Origin: Mycolicibacterium wolinskyi
GTDB taxonomy: Bacteria; Actinomycetota; Actinomycetes; Mycobacteriales; Mycobacteriaceae
DNA: 64,000 nucleotides
Direction of reading: 5' to 3'
Assembly: GCF_002101965.1 (NCBI RefSeq)
Contig: NZ_LQQA01000030.1
Location: forward strand, 124,001 to 188,000
The notes beneath the pieces were generated by a model that worked only from the letters and a program-made list of their open reading frames with translations, was not told where the DNA came from and ran no database searches. Made by a program: the position numbers and the translations under genes. Positions 53,871-62,092 of this stretch are shown here, piece by piece. Position 1 is the stretch's first letter. Each line of letters starts with the position of its first letter.

Positions 53871-54914
53871 CTACTCCCAATGCACCGGCGGGCCGTGCGG
53901 CGCACATGAACCCAGGATCCGGTCGGCGCCGTCCGGCCAGCACTGCACGCGGATCAAGAACTCGTGATGGGCGTCCGGGGCGCGGCGCTGAGGTTCGAGG
54001 TTCAACCATGCGAACGGGGTGTTCGCCGTGGCGGCGGAGCCGAGGGCCTTCAATCGAGTTTCGACGGCGTGCTGTTCGGCCGCACCGAGGTATTGCCAGG
54101 TGACGGAGTGCCACAGCACGGTGAGCGTGCCGGGGGTCAATTGCAGCCGTGACACCGCCTCGGCCGCGGGCATCCGGTCGAGGTCGGCATCGACGCGGCG
54201 GGCGATGTCGATGGCACCGCTCAGCCGGTGCAGCCTGGCGGTCATATCCGGCCAGACGTAGCTGAGCAGGGTGAGCCTGCCGTCCTCGGTGCGCGCGTCG
54301 ACGGGCGCGATGTCGAAGCCGTGGCGATGCGCGATCCGCAGCGGGGCCGCAGGCGGTAGGGCGCCGTGCCACGCATCCTCGATGACGACCGCCGAATCAG
54401 CGGGACCCCACTGGCCTCCGGCATGGCGGTAGAGGTAGTGATCGGCACGCAGGTTGAGGCCTGCGCTTGAGCCGATCTCGAAAAGCCTTACCGGCAGCGG
54501 GAATCGGTCGACGAGATGCAGCAGGCCGCCGATCAGGGCAGCCGATCGGCCGACCTCGTTGGTCTGGGGCGGCTGGTCGAGCATCGCGCGCAGGTATGCG
54601 GTCTGCCGCCGCGCCGTGGCGAGGATCTCGGGCCAGGCGGCTGCGGCGTCCCAATGGCCGCCGACGCTGGGATACCACGCCGCCAGTGCGGGTGCGCGGC
54701 CGTCGAGCACGAGCCGGTGCAGCCCGCCCAGCAGGCGCAGGGCCAAGCCGGAGGGGCCGGGATCGTCCTCGTGTCCCGCCAGCACGTCGGCGAAGATTCC
54801 GCGCGATCGGATGTCGTCGAGCACGAGATCGAGCAGCTCGGCATACATCGGCGAACCCAGGGCAGCGCAGGCACGCGCCTGCACGTCGAAGGCGCCGAGC
54901 AGGCGATCGCTCAC
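53871..54914 (-). CDS. DUF2332 protein coupled to mftR
   Basis: A 347-residue protein of DUF2332. Recognisable stretches are FADVLAGHEDDPGPSGLALRLLGGLHRLVLDGRAPALAAWYPSVGG-type text, GRSAALIGGLLHLVDRFPLPVRLFEIGSSAGLNLRADHYLY and LHHSVTWQYL-like LWHSVTWQYLGAAEQ. The EIGSSAGLNL segment resembles the glycine-rich loop of SAM methyltransferases, but activity is unproven. GTG 54914 overlaps the mftR stop by 4 bp, so it is translated from the same message. It corresponds to Rv0690c. A link to mycofactocin is inferred. Confidence 0.83.
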   Translation of the reverse strand: MSDRLLGAFDVQARACAALGSPMYAELLDLVLDDIRSRGIFADVLAGHEDDPGPSGLALRLLGGLHRLVLDGRAPALAAWYPSVGGHWDAAAAWPEILATARRQTAYLRAMLDQPPQTNEVGRSAALIGGLLHLVDRFPLPVRLFEIGSSAGLNLRADHYLYRHAGGQWGPADSAVVIEDAWHGALPPAAPLRIAHRHGFDIAPVDARTEDGRLTLLSYVWPDMTARLHRLSGAIDIARRVDADLDRMPAAEAVSRLQLTPGTLTVLWHSVTWQYLGAAEQHAVETRLKALGSAATANTPFAWLNLEPQRRAPDAHHEFLIRVQCWPDGADRILGSCAPHGPPVHWE

Positions 54915-55513
54915 GGACTCCCCAACGCGTCAAGGCCCGGACGGGCGATTTCGAAGGCTTGGGCGATGGTATCGGTCAACGAGACCGACTCGTCGGCGAG
55001 CCACTTCTCGTAGGCCGACAGGGCGACTCCGAGCATCAACCACGCGACGGTCTGGGGCAGCAGATCGCTGCCTTCCGCACCGATGCGATGTGCCACGTAG
55101 GTGGCGATCACGTCGCGCCAGCCGGCGTACATCGTCATCGAATACGCCTGCAGCGCTTCGGTTTCCAGGATCACCCGCATACGCTGGCGATGTTCTGCCA
55201 TCTCGTGCTCGGCGTAGGTGTTGAACGCCAGCAGGGCTTCGCGAAGTGCCTCGCCGAGTGATATCTGCGGGCTCAGGGTGGCCAGTAGTTCGCGAAGGTG
55301 TTGCAGGTGGGCGTCGAAGTCGCCCCATGGTATGGCGCTCTTGGAGGCGTAGTACCGGAACAGCGTGCGCCGCGATATGCCTGCCGCGGCAGCGATGTCG
55401 TCGACGCTGACGTCGTCGAATCCCCGGGCCGCGAACAGTTCGATGGCCACGCCGGCGATGTGGTCCTGAGTCGTGGAGCGGCGCCGGCCCACGCGGGGCC
55501 CGGGTCCCTGCAT
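54911..55513 (-). CDS. mftR: Mycofactocin locus TetR regulator MftR
   Basis: A 200-residue TetR protein. The HTH is residues about 12-55 (TTQDHIAGVAIELFAARGFDDVSVDDIAAAAGISRRTLFRYYASKSAIPWGDF in parts). The ligand domain includes HRQRMRVILETEALQAYSMTMYAGWRDVI. MftR of M. smegmatis is reported to repress the mft genes and respond to long-chain acyl-CoAs. ATG 55513 is preferred because GAGGTGG lies just upstream; in-frame ATGs at 55531 and 55549 are alternatives. It is divergent from mftA across an inverted repeat. It corresponds to Rv0691c. Confidence 0.92.
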   Translation of the reverse strand: MQGPGPRVGRRRSTTQDHIAGVAIELFAARGFDDVSVDDIAAAAGISRRTLFRYYASKSAIPWGDFDAHLQHLRELLATLSPQISLGEALREALLAFNTYAEHEMAEHRQRMRVILETEALQAYSMTMYAGWRDVIATYVAHRIGAEGSDLLPQTVAWLMLGVALSAYEKWLADESVSLTDTIAQAFEIARPGLDALGSP

Positions 55514-55559
55514 CAGATCCACCTCTTCCATTCTGGCACTCGATGCCATATCCTTGCGA

Positions 55560-55580
55560 TCTCGATCACAATTGTCGAGA
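55560..55580. promoter_or_regulatory. Candidate MftR operator
   Basis: TCTCGA (55560-55565) and TCGAGA (55575-55580) form a perfect 6-bp inverted repeat with a 9-bp spacer, including CAATTG. It lies in the divergent mftR/mftA intergenic region, 25 bp before the mftA start. A TetR-dimer site is the natural reading. Confidence 0.65.
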
Positions 55581-55605
55581 CCCTACGCGACGAAAGGGAG
55601 CGTTT

Positions 55606-55701
55606 ATGGAAACGAATCAGCACGCCGAGACCGAGGCCGAGCTCGTCACCGAGACTCTCGTCGAAGAGGTTTCGATCGACGGTATGTGCGGGGTTTACTG
55701 A
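55606..55701 (+). CDS. mftA: Mycofactocin precursor peptide MftA
   Basis: A 31-codon gene with AAAGGGAG before the ATG. The peptide starts METNQHAETEAELV and ends with the conserved IDGMCGVY; the terminal Val-Tyr (residues 30-31) is the part that MftC decarboxylates and cross-links and that becomes the cofactor. The Glu-rich leader is bound by MftB. It is easy to miss because of its size. It is the first gene of the mft operon; mftB begins 2 bp after its stop. Confidence 0.97.
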   Translation: METNQHAETEAELVTETLVEEVSIDGMCGVY

Positions 55702-55703
55702 TC

Positions 55704-56018
55704 GTGTCTGCACAGGTCGCCGACGCGGCTGGACAAGCCGGGGTCGCGTTCGATCCAGATGCCGGCTGGCGGTTGCATCCCCAGGTGGCGGTGCGGCCCG
55801 AGCCGTTCGGCGCCCTGCTGTACCACTTCGGAACTCGCAAGCTGTCGTTCCTGAAGAACCGGACGGTCGTCGAGGTGGTCAAGTCGCTTGCCGACCACCC
55901 CGACGCCCGCTCGGCCTGCCGGGCCGCCGGGATCGACGATGCCCAGCAAGCGCCCTACCTGCACGCGCTGAGCGTGCTGGTCTCCTCGAAGATGCTCATA
56001 CCCGGGAAAAGCCAATGA
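55704..56018 (+). CDS. mftB: Mycofactocin peptide-recognition protein MftB
   Basis: A 104-residue PqqD-like RiPP recognition element that binds the MftA leader and presents it to MftC. Characteristic text is WRLHPQVAVRPEPFGALLYHFGTRKLSFLKNRTVVEVV, followed by a helical end. GTG 55704 directly follows the mftA stop; its own stop overlaps the mftC start (ATGA). This is the standard mft gene order. Confidence 0.95.
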   Translation: MSAQVADAAGQAGVAFDPDAGWRLHPQVAVRPEPFGALLYHFGTRKLSFLKNRTVVEVVKSLADHPDARSACRAAGIDDAQQAPYLHALSVLVSSKMLIPGKSQ

Positions 56019-57193
56019 CTTCTGTTCAGCCCGTGCCGCGGCTCATCGAGCAGTTCGAGCGTGGCCTCGACGCGCCGATCTGCCTGACGTGGGAACTCAC
56101 CTACGCGTGCAACCTCGCCTGCGTACACTGCCTGTCCTCGTCGGGCAAGCGCGATCCGCGTGAACTGTCGACGCAGCAGTGCAAGGACATCATCGACGAG
56201 CTGGAACGCATGCAGGTGTTCTACGTCAACATCGGCGGTGGGGAACCCACTGTGCGACAGGACTTCTGGGAGCTCGTCGACTACGCGACCGCGCATCACG
56301 TCGGCGTGAAGTTCTCCACCAACGGGGTGCGCATCACCCCCGAGGTGGCCGCGAAACTGGCCGCCAGTGACTACGTCGACGTCCAGATCTCACTCGACGG
56401 CGCGAACGCCGAGGTCAACGACGCCGTGCGCGGTAAGGGCTCGTTCGACATGGCGGTGCGGGCGTTGGAGAACCTGAGCAACGCGGGTTTCAAGGACGCC
56501 AAGATCTCCGTGGTCGTCACCCGCCACAACGTCGACCAGCTCGACGAATTCGCCGCGCTCGCAGCGCGTTACGGTGCCACCCTGCGCATCACGCGGCTGC
56601 GGCCGTCCGGCCGCGGCGCCGACACCTGGGACGAGCTGCACCCGACCGCCGACCAACAGCGCCAGCTCTATGACTGGTTGGTGGCCAAGGGCGACGGGGT
56701 ACTTACGGGCGACTCGTTCTTCCACCTTTCGGGCCTGGGCGCGCCGGGCGCGCTCGCCGGGCTGAACCTGTGCGGCGCCGGGCGCGTGGTTTGCCTGATC
56801 GACCCCGTCGGCGACGTCTACGCGTGCCCGTTCGCCATCCACGACAAGTTCCTCGCCGGAAACATCGTGTCCGACGGCGGTTTTGACAATGTCTGGAAGT
56901 ACTCACCACTCTTCCGCGAACTGCGTGAGCCGCAATCGGCCGGTGCCTGCAGTAGCTGCGCGCATTACGACAGCTGCCGTGGCGGATGCATGGCGGCCAA
57001 GTTCTTCACCGGTTTGCCACTCGACGGCCCCGACCCCGAGTGCGTCGAGGGCTGGGGCGCTCCTGCGCTCGCGCAGGAGCGCGTCAAGCCCAAGCCCAGC
57101 GGTGACCATTCCCGGGGGACCAAACAGGGTCCGGTGGCGCGGAAGCTGCTCACCAAACCCCCGGCCCGATTCTGTAACGAAAGTCCGGTGTAA
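56015..57193 (+). CDS. mftC: Mycofactocin radical SAM maturase MftC
   Basis: A 392-residue radical SAM/SPASM enzyme. The [4Fe-4S]/SAM motif is C32-x3-C36-x2-C39 (CNLACVHC); GGGEPTVR is the SAM-binding GGE motif. The C-terminal SPASM part has many cysteines (GAGRVVCLIDPVGDVYACPFA, CSSCAHYDSCRGGC, PECVEG) for auxiliary clusters. It oxidatively decarboxylates and cross-links the MftA C-terminal Val-Tyr. ATG 56015 overlaps the mftB stop. Confidence 0.97.
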   Translation: MTSVQPVPRLIEQFERGLDAPICLTWELTYACNLACVHCLSSSGKRDPRELSTQQCKDIIDELERMQVFYVNIGGGEPTVRQDFWELVDYATAHHVGVKFSTNGVRITPEVAAKLAASDYVDVQISLDGANAEVNDAVRGKGSFDMAVRALENLSNAGFKDAKISVVVTRHNVDQLDEFAALAARYGATLRITRLRPSGRGADTWDELHPTADQQRQLYDWLVAKGDGVLTGDSFFHLSGLGAPGALAGLNLCGAGRVVCLIDPVGDVYACPFAIHDKFLAGNIVSDGGFDNVWKYSPLFRELREPQSAGACSSCAHYDSCRGGCMAAKFFTGLPLDGPDPECVEGWGAPALAQERVKPKPSGDHSRGTKQGPVARKLLTKPPARFCNESPV

Positions 57194-57195
57194 CG

Positions 57196-58389
57196 ATGGC
57201 ACGAGATACCTGGTTCGAGACGGTCGCGATCGCTCAGCAACGGGCCCGCAAGCGGCTGCCCAAGTCGGTCTACGGGGCGCTCGTCGCGGCGAGCGAGAAG
57301 GGCGTCACCGTCTCCGACAACGTCGAGTCGTTCGCCGAACTCGGCTTCGCGCCGCATGTCGTCGGCGCTCCGGAGAAGCGCGATCTCGCCACCACCGTGA
57401 TGGGCCAACAAATTTCGATGCCGGTGATCATCTCACCGACAGGGGTGCAGGCCGTTCATCCCGAGGGTGAGGTCGCGGTTGCCAGGGCTGCCGCGGCCCG
57501 TGGCACCGCGATGGGTCTGTCGTCATTTGCCAGCAAGCCCATCGAAGAGGTCATCGCGGTCAACGACAAGATCTTCTTCCAGATCTACTGGCTCGGCGAC
57601 CGCGATGCGATCGCCGCCAGGGCCGAGCGGGCACGCGCCGCCGGCGCGGTCGGATTGATCGTGACCACCGACTGGAGCTTCTCGCACGGTCGTGACTGGG
57701 GGAGCCCCAAGATCCCCGAGAAGATGGACCTGCCGACCATGGTCAAGATGATGCCCGAGGCGCTGACCAAGCCGCGGTGGCTGTGGCAGTGGGGCAAGAC
57801 CATGAGTCCGCCGAACCTGCGGGTGCCCAACCAGGCCGCGCGCGGTGAGGCCGGCCCGCCGTTCTTCAACGCCTACGGCGAGTGGATGGGCACTCCGCCC
57901 CCGACCTGGGAAGACATCGCCTGGCTGCGCGAACTGTGGGGCGGGCCGTTCATGCTCAAGGGCGTCATGCGCGTCGACGATGCCAAACGTGCTGTTGACG
58001 CTGGTGTTTCGGCGATCTCGGTGTCGAACCACGGTGGTAACAACCTCGACGGCACCCCGGCGTCCATCCGCGCCCTGCCCGCGATCGCCGATGCCGTCGG
58101 CGACCAGATCGAGGTTTTGCTCGACGGCGGGATCCGGCGCGGCAGTGACGTGGTCAAGGCCGTGGCGCTGGGTGCCCGGGCAGTCATGATCGGCCGGGCC
58201 TACCTGTGGGGCCTGGCCGCCGAGGGACAGGCGGGGGTTGAGAATGTGCTCGACGTCCTGCGCGGCGGGATCGACTCGGCGCTCATGGGCCTTGGCCGTT
58301 CGTCGATTCATGATCTGGTCCCCGGGGACATCCTGGTGCCGGACGGATTCACCCGTACGCTGGGAGTACCGTCCGCGCCGGGTTCCTGA
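57196..58389 (+). CDS. mftD: Mycofactocin FMN-dependent dehydrogenase MftD
   Basis: A 397-residue flavoprotein of the alpha-hydroxyacid oxidase family (formerly lldD1). Key features are SVSNHGGNNLDGTP (catalytic His and Arg-neighbour), LLDGGIRRGSDVVKAVALGARAVMIGR (FMN phosphate) and ISPTGVQAVHPEGE. In mycofactocin maturation MftD oxidises the intermediate 3-amino-5-[(p-hydroxyphenyl)methyl]-4,4-dimethyl-2-pyrrolidinone (AHDP) to a redox-active form. ATG 57196 is 2 bp after mftC. A 132-bp gap follows before mftE. Confidence 0.95.
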   Translation: MARDTWFETVAIAQQRARKRLPKSVYGALVAASEKGVTVSDNVESFAELGFAPHVVGAPEKRDLATTVMGQQISMPVIISPTGVQAVHPEGEVAVARAAAARGTAMGLSSFASKPIEEVIAVNDKIFFQIYWLGDRDAIAARAERARAAGAVGLIVTTDWSFSHGRDWGSPKIPEKMDLPTMVKMMPEALTKPRWLWQWGKTMSPPNLRVPNQAARGEAGPPFFNAYGEWMGTPPPTWEDIAWLRELWGGPFMLKGVMRVDDAKRAVDAGVSAISVSNHGGNNLDGTPASIRALPAIADAVGDQIEVLLDGGIRRGSDVVKAVALGARAVMIGRAYLWGLAAEGQAGVENVLDVLRGGIDSALMGLGRSSIHDLVPGDILVPDGFTRTLGVPSAPGS

Positions 58390-58521
58390 CGGTGCCGGTC
58401 GGCGCTTCCCGGCCCGCGTGACAGGGGTGGCGGAAGGGACGCACGTGGTGGCGGCAAGCGGTTTCAGGAAAATTCCGGAAAATCAATTGCTGCCCATGCT
58501 CCAACAATTGGCGCACGCCAG

Positions 58522-59256
58522 GTGAATTCGGCCTACCATCGGCACGTGGCTTTCCCCAGCGGGCTCGGGAACTCGACGTCGAGGCAGCTACGAAGCATGT
58601 CGCCAATGTTGGTCATCCCGGTTGGTTCCACCGAACAGCACGGCCCGCACTTACCGCTGGACACCGACACCCGGATCGCCACTGCGGTGAGCCACGGCGT
58701 CGTCGAGCGGCTCGTGGGTGGCGAATGGCTGGTGGCACCCGCGGTCAGTTACGGGGCGAGCGGCGAGCACGAGGGTTTCCCGGGAACCGTGTCCATCGGG
58801 ACGGCCGCCCTCCGGCTTTTGCTGGTCGAGTACGGTAGGTCGGCGTCGAACTGGGCATCCCGGTTGGTATTCGTCAACGGTCATGGTGGAAACGTGGAGG
58901 CGCTGGCGGCCGCGGTTGCGCTGCTTCGATACGAAGGGCGCGACGTCGGCTGGGTTTCGTGTAGTGCAGTCGATTCCGACGCGCATGCGGGCCATACCGA
59001 AACATCTGTATTGCTACATATTTCGCCCGGTGATGTATGGACCGATGAGCTCACCCGGGGAAACACCGCTCCGTTGGCGGAGCTCATGCCGCGCCTGCGC
59101 AGCGGCGGTATCGCGGCCGTCAGCGAACTCGGCGTGCTCGGCGATCCGACGACTGCCACGGCGGCCGAGGGGGAGCGTATCTTTGCTGAGATGGTCAACG
59201 GCTGTGCCGACCGGATCACGCGGTGGCAGCCCGACCGGAACGGGATGCTGATATGA
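58522..59256 (+). CDS. mftE: Mycofactocin peptidase MftE (creatininase family)
   Basis: A 244-residue metallopeptidase of the creatininase family that releases the modified C-terminal dipeptide from MftA. Metal ligands are visible in VGSTEQHGPHLPLDTDT (E38, H40, D47) and FVNGHGGN. GTG 58522 gives the usual MNSAYHR N-terminus. Its stop overlaps mftF (ATGA). The family also contains creatininases; the context decides the assignment. Confidence 0.94.
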   Translation: MNSAYHRHVAFPSGLGNSTSRQLRSMSPMLVIPVGSTEQHGPHLPLDTDTRIATAVSHGVVERLVGGEWLVAPAVSYGASGEHEGFPGTVSIGTAALRLLLVEYGRSASNWASRLVFVNGHGGNVEALAAAVALLRYEGRDVGWVSCSAVDSDAHAGHTETSVLLHISPGDVWTDELTRGNTAPLAELMPRLRSGGIAAVSELGVLGDPTTATAAEGERIFAEMVNGCADRITRWQPDRNGMLI

Positions 59257-60665
59257 CCGGACCGAGACTGCCCGACGGTTTTGCCGTGCAGGTGGATCGC
59301 CGAGTCAAGGTGCTCGGGGAGGGGGCGGCGTTGCTCGGGGGATCCCCGACGCGCCTGCTGCGGCTCGCGCCGACAGCGCAAAACATGCTCAACGGTGGGC
59401 GCCTCGAAGTGCACGACGCGCTCAGCGCACAGCTCGCGCGAACATTGCTCGACGCGACCGTCGCGCACCCCCGACCGGCCAGTGGGCCGTCGCACCGTGA
59501 CGTCACCGTCGTTGTCCCGGTGCGCGACAACGCATCCGGGCTGCACCGGCTGATCGGTGCGCTGCGCGGCCTGCGTGTGATCGTGGTCGACGACGGCTCG
59601 GCGATACCGGTGTCGCCAGCCGAATTCGCCGGAATGCACTGTGACGTCCAGGTGCTGCGACACAGCCGCAGCAACGGTCCCGCCGCCGCCCGCAACACCG
59701 GCTTGGCGGCGTGTGAGACCGATTTCGTGGCATTCCTGGACTCCGACGTGGTGCCGCGACGCGGCTGGCTGGAGGCGCTGCTCGGGCACTTCTGCGACCC
59801 CGCCGTCGCGCTGGTCGCGCCGCGCATCGTCGGCCTGCACAACGCCGACAACCTCGTGGCCCGGTACGAGGCCGTGCGGTCCTCGTTGGACCTCGGTATG
59901 CGGGAGGCGCCGGTGGTGCCGTACGGGACCGTGTCGTACGTGCCGAGCGCAGCCATCATCTGCCGGCGGTCCGCCCTCGTCGCAGTCGGGGGGTTCGATG
60001 AGACCATGCAGTCGGGTGAGGACGTCGATCTGTGCTGGCGGTTCGTCGAATCGGGGGCCCGACTGCGATACGAACCGATTGCCCTGGTCGCTCACGACCA
60101 TCGCACAGATCTGCGAAAGTGGTTCACGCGCAAAGCATTCTACGGTTCGTCGGCGGCTCCGCTCACGGTACGCCATCCGGGCAAGACGGCGCCTCTGGTG
60201 ATCTCGCGCTGGACGCTGATGGTGTGGCTGCTGCTCGCCATGGGGTCTTGCGTGGGGTATTTCGCGTCTCTCGTGGTGGCCTTCGTCACCGGCAGGCGCA
60301 TCGCCCGCTCGCTCAGCGCGATCGACACCGAGCCCAAGGAAGTCGCGGTGGTCGCTGCGCACGGGCTGTGGTCGTCGGCGCTGCAGCTGTGTTCGGCGAT
60401 CTGCCGGCATTACTGGCCGATCGCCCTGATTTCCGCGGTGATGTTCCGGCGAGCCCGCCACGCGGTGCTGCTCGCGGCGGTGATCGACGGGGTGGTGGAC
60501 TGGGCGACCCGGCGCGGCAACGCCGACGACGACACCAAACCTGTCGGCCTGCTCACCCACATTCTGCTCAAGCGGCTCGATGACATCGCCTACGGGACCG
60601 GCCTGTGGACCGGCGTGGTTCGCGAACGCCATCTCGGTGCACTCAAGCCGCAACTACGGAGCTAA
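59253..60665 (+). CDS. mftF: Mycofactocin glycosyltransferase MftF
   Basis: A 470-residue GT2-type glycosyltransferase. The GT-A core is DVTVVVPVRDN, VVDDGS, AAARNTGLAA, FLDSDVVPRRGW (metal D-x-D-like) and GGFDETMQSGEDVDLCWR (catalytic Asp region). The C-terminal part has a membrane-associated segment (LMVWLLLAMGSCVGYFASLVVAFVTG in part). It adds beta-glucose units to the mycofactocin core. ATG 59253 is coupled to mftE. mftG follows after 8 bp. Confidence 0.94.
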   Translation: MTGPRLPDGFAVQVDRRVKVLGEGAALLGGSPTRLLRLAPTAQNMLNGGRLEVHDALSAQLARTLLDATVAHPRPASGPSHRDVTVVVPVRDNASGLHRLIGALRGLRVIVVDDGSAIPVSPAEFAGMHCDVQVLRHSRSNGPAAARNTGLAACETDFVAFLDSDVVPRRGWLEALLGHFCDPAVALVAPRIVGLHNADNLVARYEAVRSSLDLGMREAPVVPYGTVSYVPSAAIICRRSALVAVGGFDETMQSGEDVDLCWRFVESGARLRYEPIALVAHDHRTDLRKWFTRKAFYGSSAAPLTVRHPGKTAPLVISRWTLMVWLLLAMGSCVGYFASLVVAFVTGRRIARSLSAIDTEPKEVAVVAAHGLWSSALQLCSAICRHYWPIALISAVMFRRARHAVLLAAVIDGVVDWATRRGNADDDTKPVGLLTHILLKRLDDIAYGTGLWTGVVRERHLGALKPQLRS

Positions 60666-60673
60666 CGCGGCAA

Positions 60674-62092
60674 TTGCAGAGTGACATATTGATCATCGGC
60701 GCCGGAAGCGCCGGATCGGTGTTGGCCGAACGTCTTTCGGCGGATCCGGGTTGCCGGGTGACCGTCGTCGAAGCCGGCCCCGCGCCGGCGGATCCGAGGG
60801 TGGCAGCGCAGATCAGCGACGGGGTGCGGCTGCCGATCGGGGCAGCGAGCTCGGTGGTGCGACACTATCCCTCCACGCTGACCGAGGAGCCGCGTCGGCA
60901 CACCGAGCTGATCCGCGGGTCGGTCGTCGGTGGCTCCGGAGCGGTCAACGGCGGTTACTTCTGCCGCGGGTTGCCGACCGACTTCGACGCGTGGGCCGTT
61001 CCCGGGTGGAGTTGGGACGACGTGCTTCCACATTTCCGCGCGATCGAAACCGACCTGGACTTCGATACCCCGCTGCACGGGACAAAAGGTCCGATCAAGG
61101 TCCGCCGCGTACGTGAATTCGATGGATGCACGGCGTCTTTCGTTGATGCGGCGGCCGCGGCCGGGTTCGAGTGGATCGACGATCTCAACGGTGCGGACGC
61201 GGCGGCCGCGCTTCCCGCGGGCGTCGGGGCGGTACCACTCAACATCAACGGCGGCACGCGACTGGGTCCGGGCGGGGCGTACCTACAACCGGCGTTGCAG
61301 CGACCGAATCTGACGCTGCTGTCCGACACCCGGGTGCGCCGGGTGCTCATCGCAGGCGGCCAGGCGGTCGGCGCCGAGTGCACTGACGGTGAAGTACTGA
61401 GCGCCGGGCGAATCGTGTTGTGCGCCGGCGCAATAGGATCGGCTCAGCTTCTGATGCTGTCCGGTGTCGGGCCGCCGGATGAGCTCGAGGCGCTCGGCAT
61501 CTCCGTTGTCGCCGGATTGCCGGTCGGCATGGCGACCGTGGACCATCCGGAGTGGGTGCTGCCGGTCGCCTGGACACCCACGCACGACCTGCCGCCGTTG
61601 GAGGCCGTGCTCACCACGGCCGCCGGTGTGGAGATCCGGCCCTACACCGCCGGTTTCTCGGCCCTTGTGCACGGCCCCGGCCACGACCCCGCCGAGCTGC
61701 CACACCTCGGGGTTGCCCTCATGCGGCCGCGTTCGCGCGGCCGGGTCCGGCTTGCCTCGGCCGATCCGATGGCTCTGCCCGTCATCGAACACCGCTACGA
61801 CACCGTGGCCGAGGACGTCGCGGCGCTACATGCCGGCGCGGAGCTGGCTCGCGAATTGGTCAGCCACACAGTGGAAGTCGGTGCGGTGTCGTGGTCAACC
61901 TCGCAACACTTGGCCGGCACGGCCCCGATGGGCACCGGACCGGGCGCGGTGGTCGACCCGACCTGTCGCGTGCACGGGATCGAGGGGCTGTGGGTTGTCG
62001 ACGGGTCGATCATGCCGTCCATCACGAGCCGGGGGCCGCATGCCACGATCGCCATGATCGGTCACCGGGCTGCGGAGTTCATCGGGAGCTGA
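60674..62092 (+). CDS. mftG: Mycofactocin-associated GMC oxidoreductase MftG
   Basis: A 472-residue GMC flavoprotein. FAD motif ILIIGAGSAGSVLAERL (about residues 5-21), GSVVGGSGAVNGGYFCRG (GMC signature) and SQHLAGTAPMG and IVDGSIMP-like VVDGSIMPSITSRGPHATIAMIGHRAAE near the end. MftG is reported to link reduced mycofactocin to the respiratory chain. The reading frame has no ATG at the right place; TTG 60674 gives a normal N-terminus (MQSDILIIG). Its 3' end overlaps the converging MFS gene by 14 bp. It corresponds to Rv0697. Confidence 0.93.
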   Translation: MQSDILIIGAGSAGSVLAERLSADPGCRVTVVEAGPAPADPRVAAQISDGVRLPIGAASSVVRHYPSTLTEEPRRHTELIRGSVVGGSGAVNGGYFCRGLPTDFDAWAVPGWSWDDVLPHFRAIETDLDFDTPLHGTKGPIKVRRVREFDGCTASFVDAAAAAGFEWIDDLNGADAAAALPAGVGAVPLNINGGTRLGPGGAYLQPALQRPNLTLLSDTRVRRVLIAGGQAVGAECTDGEVLSAGRIVLCAGAIGSAQLLMLSGVGPPDELEALGISVVAGLPVGMATVDHPEWVLPVAWTPTHDLPPLEAVLTTAAGVEIRPYTAGFSALVHGPGHDPAELPHLGVALMRPRSRGRVRLASADPMALPVIEHRYDTVAEDVAALHAGAELARELVSHTVEVGAVSWSTSQHLAGTAPMGTGPGAVVDPTCRVHGIEGLWVVDGSIMPSITSRGPHATIAMIGHRAAEFIGS

